From NCBI GenBank assembly GCA_028285245.1, contig JANQPY010000006.1:62001-126000 (forward strand): a stretch of DNA of 64,000 nt, read 5' to 3'. Position numbers and translations under genes: made by a program. The stretch is from Gammaproteobacteria bacterium. GTDB taxonomy: Bacteria > Pseudomonadota > Gammaproteobacteria > Steroidobacterales > GCA-2729495. This document shows, piece after piece, positions 34,127 through 43,621 of the stretch. The notes below the pieces were generated by a model. The model ran no database searches and was not told the DNA's origin. It saw nothing but the letters and a program-made list of their open reading frames with translations. Within the stretch, counting starts at the first letter, position 1, and each line of letters begins with the position of its first letter.

Positions 34127-35224
34127 ATGCCAGGAAGACGGCAGGAAAAGATCGCTGCCGGCACTCGCCTGTCGTCGCTTGGTGGCTGGGCGTTGCTCAG
34201 CATGCTGCTGACGGTCTCGGCTGGCGCGGCACCCGGCCTGCCAGTGGCCGGCTACGATGATCAGCTCTGCGTGACGGCCCAACGCATCATTGTCGGTCAA
34301 CCGGACATAGCCGTCCGTGTCCAGCGCGGCGTCGGTAACGGCTTCTATACGATCCAGATGAGCATTGATGACGATGCTGGTGAGCTGGTCGTCGCCATGG
34401 ACCCAGGCGGGGTCGCCGATGGCGAGCCCATGGACTACGTGGCCTGCAAGATGGTCAATCGCGACCGGGTGAACAATGTGCTGGGTCTTGCGCTGTCGGG
34501 ACCGGAGAAGAGCTGCCGGGACGTCAATGAGCACACCCTGCAGGTCGCGCTTGCGCTGCTGAATGAAGAAGAACTCGCCCGCTATCTTGATCTGGGTCGG
34601 CCGCTGCGATTAGGCCCGGATACCATTGTGCCCACCGGCGGTGAGTGGCTGCCGGCACGCGTCGACGACTATATGGACAGCAACAACGAGGGCATCACGA
34701 TCAGTTCGCCGTCAGTGCGTGTACCGTGGGATGCTGAGACACGCGGATTCTTTCAGGGCACGCATCACTGCAAGCTGATCACGCTAGCGGCCACTCAACG
34801 ATGGATGCGTGAACTGGCCTTCGTTGCCGATGCCAGTTTTCTGCCACCCGCCGATACGAGCTGCAGCTCGCACGCGCCATTGCCCTCGGCGGCAGGCAGC
34901 TGCGTATTCTATTTCGGCCCAATGAATGCTCTGTATTGCCAGGACTACAGCGGTCCCGGATGGACAGCGGCAACGGGTCGGGCCGAGTGCGCGAAGCGTC
35001 ACGCGAGTCAGCAGGCGCAGCAGGCAGCCGGCAACCGGTACGCTGGGAAAGGCGGGCTTTACAGTCGTGAAGGCTGTGCCACGCGGCCCGACGCGCCCGA
35101 GATCACTGGCACCTGCGTGTTCAATTGTGGCCAGCCGGACGAGGCGCTCTGGCAAATCGCCGGCGAGCGCAATGCCATGATTGATCGGGCCTGTGATCTT
35201 TATCTCCCCGTCGGCGGTCCTTAG
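34127..35224 (+). CDS. Secreted Cys4 protein with Cys-rich extension (copy 2)
   Basis: 365 residues from the ATG at 34127. A hydrophobic signal (GWALLSMLLTVSAGAA) precedes a domain with Cys48, Cys107, Cys130 and Cys215 that parallels copy 1 at 23148-23840, including CVTAQRI, VACKMV and GTHHCKLITL and the same 23-residue spacing. The last 130 residues are additional and contain further cysteine pairs (CVFYFGPMNALYC, CVFNCG), possibly a second disulfide-rich domain. The family is not recognised. Its stop codon lies within the AGGAGG of the following MDR gene. Confidence 0.75.
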   Translation: MPGRRQEKIAAGTRLSSLGGWALLSMLLTVSAGAAPGLPVAGYDDQLCVTAQRIIVGQPDIAVRVQRGVGNGFYTIQMSIDDDAGELVVAMDPGGVADGEPMDYVACKMVNRDRVNNVLGLALSGPEKSCRDVNEHTLQVALALLNEEELARYLDLGRPLRLGPDTIVPTGGEWLPARVDDYMDSNNEGITISSPSVRVPWDAETRGFFQGTHHCKLITLAATQRWMRELAFVADASFLPPADTSCSSHAPLPSAAGSCVFYFGPMNALYCQDYSGPGWTAATGRAECAKRHASQQAQQAAGNRYAGKGGLYSREGCATRPDAPEITGTCVFNCGQPDEALWQIAGERNAMIDRACDLYLPVGGP

Positions 35225-35238
35225 GAGGTGCATGGACG

Positions 35239-36249
35239 ATGCGCGCGCTGCAGCTAACGGCGTTTGGTCTCGACCGGCTCGAGTTCGCGGAGCAGCCCGC
35301 TCCGGACGTGGGGCCGGGCGAGGTGCTGGTGCAGTTTTGCGCCGCATCGATTAACTACCGTGACTACCAGATTTGCACCGGCGAGTTTGCACCCAATGCG
35401 GACCTGCCCCTGGTGCCTTGTTCTGATGGTGCCGGCGTGGTGATCGCAACCGGCCCAGGCGTAAGCGGATTGAAAGATCACGATCTGGTGTGCCCGCTGT
35501 TTTTCCCTCACTGGCAATCAGGCGAGGCGTCAGGCAATGAGCGCGCTGTCTCGTCGGGTTTGGAAGCGCCGGGGACGCTGCGTGCCTGGGGCATCTACCG
35601 GCCCGACCAGCTGGTGCGGATTCCCGACTCCTTGTCCGCGGCCGAGGCGGCTTGTTTGCCCTGTGCCGGACTGACTGCCTGGAACACAGTGCACACCGTG
35701 GGTGGGATTCGCGGGGCTGGTCAGTGGGTCTTGGTGCAGGGAACCGGCGGCGTGGCGCTGTTTGCGCTTCAGTTCGCCAAGGCGCTGGGAGCCGGCGTCA
35801 TTATTATTTCCGGAAGCGATGAAAAACTGGCGCGCGCAACTGAGTTGGGTGCAGACCATGCCATTAATTACGCGAAGCACCCGGCATGGGGTGAAGCGGT
35901 TCGCGAGCTAACGGGCGGTCGCGGCGTTGACTGCGTGGTTGAGATCGGCGGAGAAGGCACGCTGCCGCAGTCCGTTGCCAGCCTCAGGCGGGGTGGTCAT
36001 ATCGGCATCATCGGATACCTGGCTGGCATCGGTCTGGGACTGAATGTGTTTGATCTGATTGAACGTAACGCGAACCTGTCAGGCATCAGCGTTGGCAACC
36101 GCGAGCAGTTCACCGAGATGACGAGTTTCTTGTCTGAGCATCCGTTCCAGTCAGTCATTGACCGGCGCTACACATTTGACGAGGCACCGCAGGCGCTTGC
36201 GGCAATTGCCGAGGGGCAGCATTTCGGCAAGCTGGTGGTCGAAATCTGA
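35239..36249 (+). CDS. Quinone-oxidoreductase-like MDR protein
   Basis: 336 residues, cytoplasmic, no signal peptide. MDR landmarks: SINYRDYQICTGEF, CSDGAGVVIATGPGVSG, LPCAGLTAWNTVH, the nucleotide loop VLVQGTGGVALFALQFA and GGRGVDCVVEIGGEGTL. It lacks the structural-zinc cysteines, so it fits zinc-independent quinone or enoyl reductases. It is a paralogue of the Tat-leader protein at 7525-8655. It is probably co-transcribed with the preceding Cys4 gene (14-base gap). Confidence 0.87.
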   Translation: MRALQLTAFGLDRLEFAEQPAPDVGPGEVLVQFCAASINYRDYQICTGEFAPNADLPLVPCSDGAGVVIATGPGVSGLKDHDLVCPLFFPHWQSGEASGNERAVSSGLEAPGTLRAWGIYRPDQLVRIPDSLSAAEAACLPCAGLTAWNTVHTVGGIRGAGQWVLVQGTGGVALFALQFAKALGAGVIIISGSDEKLARATELGADHAINYAKHPAWGEAVRELTGGRGVDCVVEIGGEGTLPQSVASLRRGGHIGIIGYLAGIGLGLNVFDLIERNANLSGISVGNREQFTEMTSFLSEHPFQSVIDRRYTFDEAPQALAAIAEGQHFGKLVVEI

Positions 36250-36354
36250 CTCGCCTGCAATCCGCCGGGCAATTGCCTGAGGACCCCATCCAAGCGGCGG
36301 TGAAGCGCGAATCCTTACACTCGCACGCGTAGCCTTGAGCGTAGACTCCTTGCC

Positions 36355-37413
36355 ATGAATGCCACGACACCATCGACCTCCCGGTTGACCGAGGGGCCAT
36401 CATCCGGACTGCCGTTCCGCCTGTGGTGGGGTCTGGCTGGCTGTGCCGGTCTGATGGGGCTAATACTGGTACTCGGCCCCTATAGCGAGGGCGTTGTCCT
36501 CGAGCCTGACAGAGGTAACTTCTGGTACTACTGGCAGCGCGCTGATGCGACCGTCTGGTCCCGGCTGTCTGCCTGGCTGCCCTACGCAGCGCACCAACTT
36601 GGCATGTGGTGGCTAATCGCTCAGGCGCGTGAGGCGCGGCCCCGCTACATATTCGGTTTGCACTGGTTCAACATTCTGGCGCTTGCGCTAAATGGCGCAT
36701 TCATCGTTGTGCATATTCTGCAGACGAAACTCTTTTACGATGGACTGGCTCAGGATGTGCACGAGGCTACCTCGATGTTCTCCGTCATCCTGATGCTGCT
36801 GCTGATTCTGCTCATGGAGAACCGCCGTCGCGGTCTGTTTTTTGGGCGGAGTGTCCGGTTCTTGCACACAGCCGGGGACGCGACCCGGCGTTACCACGGT
36901 TACTACTTTTCGTGGGCCATCATTTATACGTTCTGGTATCACCCAATTGAATTGACTTCCGGACACCTGGCCGGCTTCGCTTACATGTTTCTGCTCATGC
37001 TGCAGGGCAGTCTGTTTTTCACGCGTTTTCATACCAACCGCTGGTGGACGATGAGCCTGGAAACGCTTTTCGTTATCCATGCCTGCCTGGTCGCCTGGTT
37101 TATTCTGCAGCAGGAGCAGGTAGGGCCGACGGCCATGTTTCTATTTGGCGGTATGGCCGTGTTCCTGATCACGCAGTTGCACGGTCTGGGTTTAACCGCT
37201 CGCGCCAAGTGGGCTATCGCGACACCCTTGCTTGGCGTCATGGCGATCTTCTACGCCGTGTTCCCTGAGGAACTAATGGGGCTCACCCGTCTCCCGGCGA
37301 TCATGTATATCGGCACGATATTAATGGCCGGTATTGTGATGCTGTTGTTGTGGGCGAGCCGTTGGTTGCCGGCTGGTAAAGGGCGGTCGAACCCGAGGCA
37401 ACTAGGGGTTTGA
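36355..37413 (+). CDS. Multi-pass membrane protein, unknown function
   Basis: 352 residues with about nine or ten hydrophobic helices spread over the whole length, starting near residue 23. Notable residues are several helix-embedded His and Trp (HQLGMWWLIAQ, GLHWFN, FWYHPIELTSGH), which could bind heme or quinone, but no family is recognised. It might be a respiratory or acyltransferase-like inner-membrane protein. The start ATG at 36355 has no strong ribosome site. It stands alone between the MDR and flavodoxin-fold genes. Confidence 0.6.
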   Translation: MNATTPSTSRLTEGPSSGLPFRLWWGLAGCAGLMGLILVLGPYSEGVVLEPDRGNFWYYWQRADATVWSRLSAWLPYAAHQLGMWWLIAQAREARPRYIFGLHWFNILALALNGAFIVVHILQTKLFYDGLAQDVHEATSMFSVILMLLLILLMENRRRGLFFGRSVRFLHTAGDATRRYHGYYFSWAIIYTFWYHPIELTSGHLAGFAYMFLLMLQGSLFFTRFHTNRWWTMSLETLFVIHACLVAWFILQQEQVGPTAMFLFGGMAVFLITQLHGLGLTARAKWAIATPLLGVMAIFYAVFPEELMGLTRLPAIMYIGTILMAGIVMLLLWASRWLPAGKGRSNPRQLGV

Positions 37414-37488
37414 GCCCGCGCGGGCCGTCCGACGGCCGGCTTGCCATTTGTCACTTTACCGCCGCGCGCTGGCAGGCAGAATGGCCCA

Positions 37489-38307
37489 ATGACTGCTACC
37501 AAACCTGAACCCGGTCAGCCGCTGCGCATTCTTGCGTTCGTCGGCTCGCCGCGCAACGAGGAAAGCTGGACATACAAAATCATGCGCCAAGTCGAAGCGC
37601 GCATGAATGACATCCGGCCAACCGAAGTCGAGTACATTTTCTTGAACCGCACCGGTGTGCCGTTCTGCGACGGCTGCCTGTCCTGCGTCAACGTGGGTGA
37701 ACAAAGCTGCCCCTCATACGACATTGTTGGTCCGATCGCCGCCAAGATGGATAACGCCAACGGGCTGATCCTCGGTGCACCGGTGCATACCTTCGCGGTC
37801 ACCGGACTGATGAAGAACTTTGTTGAGTACTTCATGTACAAGCGAAATCGACCGAGTTTCTTCGGGAAGAAAGCTTTGGTTACCACCACAGCTTCGGGTG
37901 GCGGGCATACCCAGGTGCTCGATTTTCTGGAAGGCACGGCCACTGCCTGGGGCTGCGATGTGGTTACCCGGCTGGGCGTGTCCAGTTCGCAAATGAAGAA
38001 GCCAGCCTATGTGGAAAAAATCGACGTGGTCACGCGAGAGATTGCCGAGTTATTCGTTAAGGAGATCGAAAAGGGCGAGTTGGGTTCGCCCAAGTTTGGA
38101 CACCTGATGAACTTCCGTGCCATGCAGCATATGACCCGCAGTCAGAAGGGCTCAGTTAACGAGCAATACTGGCAGGAGCGCAACTGGCTGGATGCTGAGT
38201 ACTACACTGACGTACCGATTAATCCGTTCGCGCGCATGTTGGCAGGCAGGATCGCGCGCAAGATGCGCGCCTCCACGCGCAAGGGCAACGCCAAGCCCGT
38301 GCGGTAG
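37489..38307 (+). CDS. Flavodoxin-fold NAD(P)H:FMN reductase-like protein
   Basis: 272 residues from the ATG at 37489. ILAFVGSPRNEESWTYKIMR is the FMN phosphate loop, FCDGCLSCVNVGEQSC is the cysteine cluster characteristic of iron-sulfur flavoproteins and related multimeric reductases, and LGAPVHTFAVTGLMKNFVEY matches the PVY-type motif. The extra C-terminal 80 residues are basic and unassigned. It probably transfers electrons in the cytoplasm. The next gene starts five bases after its stop. Confidence 0.82.
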   Translation: MTATKPEPGQPLRILAFVGSPRNEESWTYKIMRQVEARMNDIRPTEVEYIFLNRTGVPFCDGCLSCVNVGEQSCPSYDIVGPIAAKMDNANGLILGAPVHTFAVTGLMKNFVEYFMYKRNRPSFFGKKALVTTTASGGGHTQVLDFLEGTATAWGCDVVTRLGVSSSQMKKPAYVEKIDVVTREIAELFVKEIEKGELGSPKFGHLMNFRAMQHMTRSQKGSVNEQYWQERNWLDAEYYTDVPINPFARMLAGRIARKMRASTRKGNAKPVR

Positions 38308-38312
38308 CCGGT

Positions 38313-39212
38313 GTGATTGCCGTAACTGCCGCTTCCGGGCGTCTGGGCCGCGCCATTCTCAAGCAACTCAGCGCGCAAATCGGCGCTGCCAGCGTTGTTG
38401 CGGTCGCCCGAGACCCTAAGAAGCTCACGGACCTGCCGGTCGCAGTGCGTGCCGGTGACTACACTTCTCTGGCCGGCATGACTGAGGCACTTGCTGGCAT
38501 CGACACGGTCGTGTTGATCTCCGCACCCGTCACGCCCGGTACCGACCGGGTAGCTATGCATCGAAACGTCCTGGCCGCTGCCAAAGCCGCCGCCGTAAAG
38601 AAGGTCGTGTTCACCAGCGTAATCGGCGGCGCAGGCGAGGAGACTACCTGGTTTGGCGCTACTCAGGCGGTCAATCGGGCCACAGAGGAAGACGTCCGGG
38701 CATCGGGGCTCGAATGGGTCGTTGCCCGCAACTGTCTCTATCTGGAGCTGGATGTAGAGCAGATCATTAAGGCCAGCGAACGGGATGGCCTGTATCAAAA
38801 CAATGCGGGCGATGGACGCTGTCCATATCTGACCATTGACGAACTGGCGGTTGCCACGGCCCGGATGGCGCTCGATGAATCGCGCAGCAACCGCGTTTAC
38901 AACCTCGGCGGCGATCCAGTCAGTCAGGCAGAACTCGTTGGTCTTTGCGCAGAGGTCTTTGGCCTGGACGTGCGGTACGCCGCGATGAGTGACGAAGAAA
39001 ACCTTGCGCGATTTATGCAGGTGCCGCACATCGCGGCGCGCGGCGAGGAAGTGGCGAGAATGCTGACTGGCTGCTTTCAGTGCATTCGGGGCGGCATCAT
39101 GGACGTGCCATCGGACTTCGCCGCTGCAGCAGGCCGGCCGGCGAAGCCATTGCGAAGTCAGCTAGAGGAACTGCGCGCACGCCGCCAGTCAGCCGGTGGG
39201 GCACAAGCATGA
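38313..39212 (+). CDS. NmrA-like NAD(P)-binding protein
   Basis: 299 residues from a GTG at 38313. The N terminus VTAASGRLGRAILKQL is the dinucleotide-binding GxxGxxG motif, followed by AGIDTVVLISAPV and KKVVFTSVIGG. It matches the NmrA/atypical SDR group (quinone reductase 2-like), which bind NADP and sense redox state or reduce quinones. It is tightly coupled to the gene before (5 bases) and after (ATGA overlap), so the three form an operon. Confidence 0.85.
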   Translation: MIAVTAASGRLGRAILKQLSAQIGAASVVAVARDPKKLTDLPVAVRAGDYTSLAGMTEALAGIDTVVLISAPVTPGTDRVAMHRNVLAAAKAAAVKKVVFTSVIGGAGEETTWFGATQAVNRATEEDVRASGLEWVVARNCLYLELDVEQIIKASERDGLYQNNAGDGRCPYLTIDELAVATARMALDESRSNRVYNLGGDPVSQAELVGLCAEVFGLDVRYAAMSDEENLARFMQVPHIAARGEEVARMLTGCFQCIRGGIMDVPSDFAAAAGRPAKPLRSQLEELRARRQSAGGAQA

Positions 39213-39574
39213 CAACCCCCGCATCGTGTTGCTATCGCTGTGGTGGCAGCCTCGAGACACTGCCGCTGCCGCTGGGCCGGTTAGATGAGTGTCCGCACTG
39301 TGCCGTCCAGCTGCACGTCTGTCGGATGTGCACGTTTTATGATCAGGCGGTGCCGCGGCAGTGCCGCGAAGACGATGCTGAAGACGTGAAGGAAAAACAG
39401 CGGGCGAATTTTTGTGATTACTTCAAGCTCAGTCTCAATGCACACGATCCGAGGTTCTCGCGCGAGGATGCAAACGCACGAGATCAGTTAGGAGCACTGT
39501 TTGGTGATGACAACAAATCGCCGGGTGCTGACGATGCTGATCCGGCAGCGGCCGCGGAGGATCTGTTCCGCTAG
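39209..39574 (+). CDS. Small zinc-ribbon-like protein
   Basis: 121 residues; the ATG overlaps the NmrA-like stop (ATGA). The N-terminal half has CxxC pairs CYRCGG, CPHC and CRMC, predicting one or two zinc sites. The block TFYDQAVPRQCREDDAEDVK and the phenylalanine-rich YFKLS follow, then an acidic tail. It resembles uncharacterised zinc-ribbon proteins found in gammaproteobacteria; function unknown. The 3' end overlaps the convergent diguanylate cyclase gene by four bases. Confidence 0.75.
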   Translation: MTTPASCCYRCGGSLETLPLPLGRLDECPHCAVQLHVCRMCTFYDQAVPRQCREDDAEDVKEKQRANFCDYFKLSLNAHDPRFSREDANARDQLGALFGDDNKSPGADDADPAAAAEDLFR

Positions 39575-40806
39575 GCCATCTGCGCCAGCTCGCCGTCAGC
39601 CGTGCGGCTGAATACCCCTGTCAGCATCGAGGCTTCGCGATCTGGCTGGACCAGGGACACACGATTCCGCCCCTTGCTCTTGGCCGTATAGAGCGCCTCG
39701 TCTGCCATTTGCAGTAATCCCTGCACGCTGCGGTCGGTATCGTGCGGATAGAGATGCGCTACGCCGGCACTCGCCGTTACGCGGCTCGCAGTCGGCGAGC
39801 CCTCGTGGGGAATATTCAGAGCTTCGATGTTGCTGAGTATCCGTGACAAAGCAACATGCGCATGGTCACAGCGGGCGCCGGGCATCACAAAGATAAACTC
39901 TTCGCCCCCGTAGCGGCCGGCCAAATCAAGCGGTCGCCGGCAGGCATTGTCTATTGTTTCGGCTACGCTCACGAGGCATCTGTCGCCTGCCTGATGTCCA
40001 TACCGATCATTGAATGTCTTGAAGTGATCGATATCGATAAGCGCCACCGTCAGTGGCTGCTCATCCCGCAGGCATTGCCGCCAGGTCCGATCAAGGTAGT
40101 CATTAAAGTGGTCGCGGTTTGCCAGTTCGGTTAACGGATCAATAGTCGCCATTTTTGCCAGCAGACGGGACTCGAGGTAACTCATGCGCTGGTTGTACTC
40201 GAGGGTATACAGGCCCGATGCACCAATCAGGTTAGCGAAAATCAGAAACATCGCGTTGTAGAGGACGGTCGCGGTCGGCGCATCTGTGAGGATCATATGG
40301 GCCACGGTACCTGCCAGCACAGCCAGTGCTGTGGCGAGCGCTGGCCAGAAGCGGAGGCCAACGAACAGATAGGTGTAGAAGGTGACAACAACCATGCCGA
40401 TAAATATCGACCCCAGGTTGCGGGCTTCCCCGACGCTCGCCATGAGGAGGTTGCCGCCGGCGATTGACAGCGCGATGGCTACTGCGAACGCACTCAACCA
40501 GCGCCAGGCCGCGGGTCGGTAGGTGGCCACAAGCATCATTGCGACCAGCGTTTGTGTTACCAGCGTGCGCTGCCATACCGCCGGGTCGCTGAGCTGACCT
40601 TTGCCGAGTACGAAGTCCAGGGCCAGAAAGCACAGACCGAAAACAAAGCCTATGCCCAGGGCCAGGCGCAGCAAGCGCATGTTCTGGTGGACCCGGTGCT
40701 GGCGAAACTCGCTCTCCAGCGGATCGCGAAATTGCAGCAGCGGAAACCCCGCCGCGAGCTGCGCTTCATAGTCGGCTTTAGTATTGGAGTCGTAGGTCGC
40801 GAACAT
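39571..40806 (-). CDS. Membrane-bound diguanylate cyclase (GGDEF)
   Basis: 411 residues. Residues about 40-200 hold six hydrophobic helices forming a membrane sensor domain. The GGDEF domain follows: DPLTELANRDHFNDYLD, LIDIDHFKTFNDRYGHQAGD and the active-site AGRYGGEEF. The inhibitory I-site RPLD lies five residues before GGEEF, so product feedback is expected. It makes cyclic di-GMP, controlling motility, biofilm or secretion. The sensed signal is unknown. It is transcribed towards the zinc-ribbon gene. Confidence 0.92.
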   Translation of the reverse strand: MFATYDSNTKADYEAQLAAGFPLLQFRDPLESEFRQHRVHQNMRLLRLALGIGFVFGLCFLALDFVLGKGQLSDPAVWQRTLVTQTLVAMMLVATYRPAAWRWLSAFAVAIALSIAGGNLLMASVGEARNLGSIFIGMVVVTFYTYLFVGLRFWPALATALAVLAGTVAHMILTDAPTATVLYNAMFLIFANLIGASGLYTLEYNQRMSYLESRLLAKMATIDPLTELANRDHFNDYLDRTWRQCLRDEQPLTVALIDIDHFKTFNDRYGHQAGDRCLVSVAETIDNACRRPLDLAGRYGGEEFIFVMPGARCDHAHVALSRILSNIEALNIPHEGSPTASRVTASAGVAHLYPHDTDRSVQGLLQMADEALYTAKSKGRNRVSLVQPDREASMLTGVFSRTADGELAQMA

Positions 40807-41002
40807 GGCCGCGGTGCCGCCCGGATTATGGTGATTCAGAACTCAACTTTTTAGACAAAATCCGAGCGGCCCGCGTTGCGCGACCGCACAGTTTTCTGGT
40901 GGGACGTCAGTTCGCAACCAGCTGATTCTATTCCCGGAAAGTGGCCGAAGGCCAACGACGATTGTTTTTGACAGCCGGCCGACGGACACCTAAGGTCGCT
41001 CG

Positions 41003-42904
41003 GTGTTTCCCCTACCGTCTAAGCTGGCGCCGCTGGTTGCCTTAGTCTTGCTGCCGTTGGCGGTGTCTGCGGCTGAGTGGCCGAGCTTTGGCAACGACCC
41101 GGGCGGCAGCCAGTACTCGCCGCTGACCCAGCTTACGCCGCGCAACATCCGACAGCTCAGGGTGGCGTGGGAACACCGCTCGGGGGACATCATTCGCGCC
41201 AGCGGACTCAATGGTACGACCTATGAAGTCACTCCCATTGTCATTGACGGCCGGCTCTACTACTGCACGCCGCTAAATAAGGTATTCGCGCTTGACGCCG
41301 AGACGGGCGAGGAGCTGTGGATGTTCGACGGCACCGCGGGCGATGCTGAACGCCTGCCGGCACCTTGCCGCGGCGTCGCTTACTGGGAAGCGGCGGAGCC
41401 CGACGAGGGCAAGCCGTGCCAGCGCCGCATTTTTAAGGGCGACAACCTAGCTCGACTCTGGGCGCTGGATGCCGATACCGGCAAGCCCTGCGCGGACTTT
41501 GGCGCTGATGCCGGGCACCCAGGTTACGTGTCCGCACGGGACTTCAACAATCATGGCGAGGGCTGGTGGATCCACACGTCTCCTGCCGCCGTGTACGAGA
41601 ATCAGGTAATTGTCGGTTCAGCCCTGGACGACACGTTGCCCAACGCTCAAGACGGCATCACCCGCGCGTTTGACGCGCGCACAGGCGAGCTGCTCTGGTC
41701 GTTCAACCCAATACCCGCAGCGCTCTCCGACCGAGTCGGCGGTGGCAATGCCTGGTCAACGCTGAGCGTCGATGAAGCACGCGGTCTGGTGCTAATTCCA
41801 ACCACTAGCTTGTCAACTGATTATCTGGGTGGCTTTCGTGGCTCGGGCAGCGAGTATGCGAATGCAGTGGTGGCGTTGGATGCGGTCAGCGGCGAAGTGC
41901 GCTGGCATCGTCAGCTGCTCCGGCACAACCTGTTCGACTACGATCTGCCTGGCCATCCGCTGCTGGTGACGATTCGAAAAGATGGCCGGTCTCGCGAAGT
42001 AGCGATACAAGCCAGCAAAACCGGCGATATCTTTGTATTTGACCGCGCAACCGGCGAGCCGGTGTTTCCGATAACCGATGAAGCGGCACCGGAAACCAGC
42101 ATTGATGGCGAGATCAAGGTATCAAGCCAGCCGCGAAGTCTGGCCATTGACTCAGTTGTGCCGGGCACGCTGACGATCGATGACATGTTTGGTTTGACTG
42201 TCTTCGATCGTGAATGGTGCCGCCGGGAGTTTGCGAAGAGCCGTTACGACGGCCTGTACACGCCTCCCAGTGAACAGGGGTCAATCGTGTATCCGTCGAT
42301 TCGCGGTGGTCCAAATTGGGGGTCTCTCGCTTATCATCCAGGCGAGAATCTGTTGTTGGTTCGCGCCGACTCACTGGCGACTCGCGTTCGGCTGTTTAAA
42401 CCCGATGATCCTGCGAATGAGCCGGTAAGAACTGATTTCCCTGTGCGTTCCGCCCCGGTTATCGGCACTGACTGGTGGGTTGCGGTGGAGCCCTTCCTGT
42501 CGCCACTGGGGGTGCCCTGCAACGCGCCACCCTGGGGTACGTTGACCGCTGTCGATATGAACACTGGCAAGCATCGCTGGCGAATACCGCTGGGTCAGGC
42601 CGGCGTATCGGGGCTCAATGTCGCTGAAGAGAGCGGCTGGGGCTCGCCAGGTTCAGGCGGCCCCATCGTAACTGCGGGCGGATTAGTGTTGATCGCTGCG
42701 GGCATGGATCCGCGCCTGCGCGGCTTCGACATCAAGACGGGAGAGCTGGTGTGGCGAGCTGGTCTGCCGGCGCCGGGTATGGCCGTGCCAATCACTTACG
42801 AGGCCGGCGGCCGGCAGTTTGTGGTGATCGCCGCTGGCGGCAACGCCGTCGCGGGCACCAAACTCGGTGATACGCTAATCGCGTTTGCAATCCCGCCTCG
42901 CTGA
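41003..42904 (+). CDS. PQQ-dependent dehydrogenase (glucose/quinate-type quinoprotein)
   Basis: 633 residues from a GTG at 41003. The signal peptide is KLAPLVALVLLPLAVSAAE. The eight-bladed propeller begins EWPSFGNDPGGSQYSPL, with W-motif blades ALDAETGEELWMFDG, RAFDARTGELLWSFN and FDIKTGELVWRAG. CRGVAYW and CQRRIFKGDNLARLWALD match the glucose-dehydrogenase group rather than the methanol type. Unlike membrane-bound Gcd it has no N-terminal helices and must be periplasmic. The cytochrome b561 gene follows immediately and could take its electrons. The substrate is probably a sugar or alcohol. Confidence 0.88.
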   Translation: MFPLPSKLAPLVALVLLPLAVSAAEWPSFGNDPGGSQYSPLTQLTPRNIRQLRVAWEHRSGDIIRASGLNGTTYEVTPIVIDGRLYYCTPLNKVFALDAETGEELWMFDGTAGDAERLPAPCRGVAYWEAAEPDEGKPCQRRIFKGDNLARLWALDADTGKPCADFGADAGHPGYVSARDFNNHGEGWWIHTSPAAVYENQVIVGSALDDTLPNAQDGITRAFDARTGELLWSFNPIPAALSDRVGGGNAWSTLSVDEARGLVLIPTTSLSTDYLGGFRGSGSEYANAVVALDAVSGEVRWHRQLLRHNLFDYDLPGHPLLVTIRKDGRSREVAIQASKTGDIFVFDRATGEPVFPITDEAAPETSIDGEIKVSSQPRSLAIDSVVPGTLTIDDMFGLTVFDREWCRREFAKSRYDGLYTPPSEQGSIVYPSIRGGPNWGSLAYHPGENLLLVRADSLATRVRLFKPDDPANEPVRTDFPVRSAPVIGTDWWVAVEPFLSPLGVPCNAPPWGTLTAVDMNTGKHRWRIPLGQAGVSGLNVAEESGWGSPGSGGPIVTAGGLVLIAAGMDPRLRGFDIKTGELVWRAGLPAPGMAVPITYEAGGRQFVVIAAGGNAVAGTKLGDTLIAFAIPPR

Positions 42905-42919
42905 GTGGTGGTCAGCAGA

Positions 42920-43531
42920 ATGCGCAGAAATACCGAACATAGCTGGGGCAGTCTGGCGCGATTTTTTCATTGGGCCGTTGTGGCGCTTGTCGTGATCCAG
43001 GTGCCGTTAGGCTTCTGGATGGTCGAGGTATACGAAACCTATACTGAAACCTATGCCGAGGATCAGTTGCCGCTGGTGCTCCGTACTAACATGGTGCACC
43101 ACACAATCGGCTTCCTTATTCTGATTCTCGCGATCGCGCGGTTGAGCTGGCGCCTGGCGAATCCGACGCCGGGATTGCCGCAGGGACTTGCCACCTATCA
43201 GCGCTTGCTTGCGCGCACGACTCACGTCGTTCTCTACATTTTGCTGTTCCTGTATCCGCTCACCGGCTGGGCTGCCTTGTCAGCCTATGAGGGTGAGTTT
43301 CCAATTTACTTTTTCAGCATCGATTCCATGCCGCGTATCGTGCCTCAGGTGCCTGAAGGCTCGATGTTCGACTACGAGTTTTTCGGCGATATTCACAAGT
43401 TTTTCTGGAAGCTGGGTGCTGCGCTGCTGGGACTGCACATCGCGGGCGCGTTCTGGCATGAATATGTGCGCCATGATGGTGTGCTCAGTCGCATGCTAAG
43501 GGGTCAGCGGACGGGGTCGGACACGGTATAG
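42920..43531 (+). CDS. Cytochrome b561-family membrane protein
   Basis: 203 residues from the ATG at 42920; a GTG at 42905 is also possible and directly abuts the preceding stop. Four transmembrane helices carry the heme-ligand histidines: ARFFHWAVV, NMVHHTIGFL, RTTHVVLYIL and GLHIAGAFWHEY. It probably oxidises quinol or a periplasmic electron donor. Position directly after the PQQ dehydrogenase suggests it accepts electrons from that enzyme and passes them to the quinone pool. Confidence 0.87.
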   Translation: MRRNTEHSWGSLARFFHWAVVALVVIQVPLGFWMVEVYETYTETYAEDQLPLVLRTNMVHHTIGFLILILAIARLSWRLANPTPGLPQGLATYQRLLARTTHVVLYILLFLYPLTGWAALSAYEGEFPIYFFSIDSMPRIVPQVPEGSMFDYEFFGDIHKFFWKLGAALLGLHIAGAFWHEYVRHDGVLSRMLRGQRTGSDTV

Positions 43532-43621
43532 CGCTCCCGTGGCGCTTTGGCATGACCGCCTTGGGGCCGTGCACAGCGACGGTCTTGGCAGGCGCGCGAC
43601 CGGTCGCTGATACTCATCGCC

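Noticed and set aside
38202..39029. 275-residue reverse-strand ORF
   Set aside because: Antisense to the NmrA-like gene; no start signal, domain or protein-like composition. A shadow of the real frame in G+C-rich DNA.
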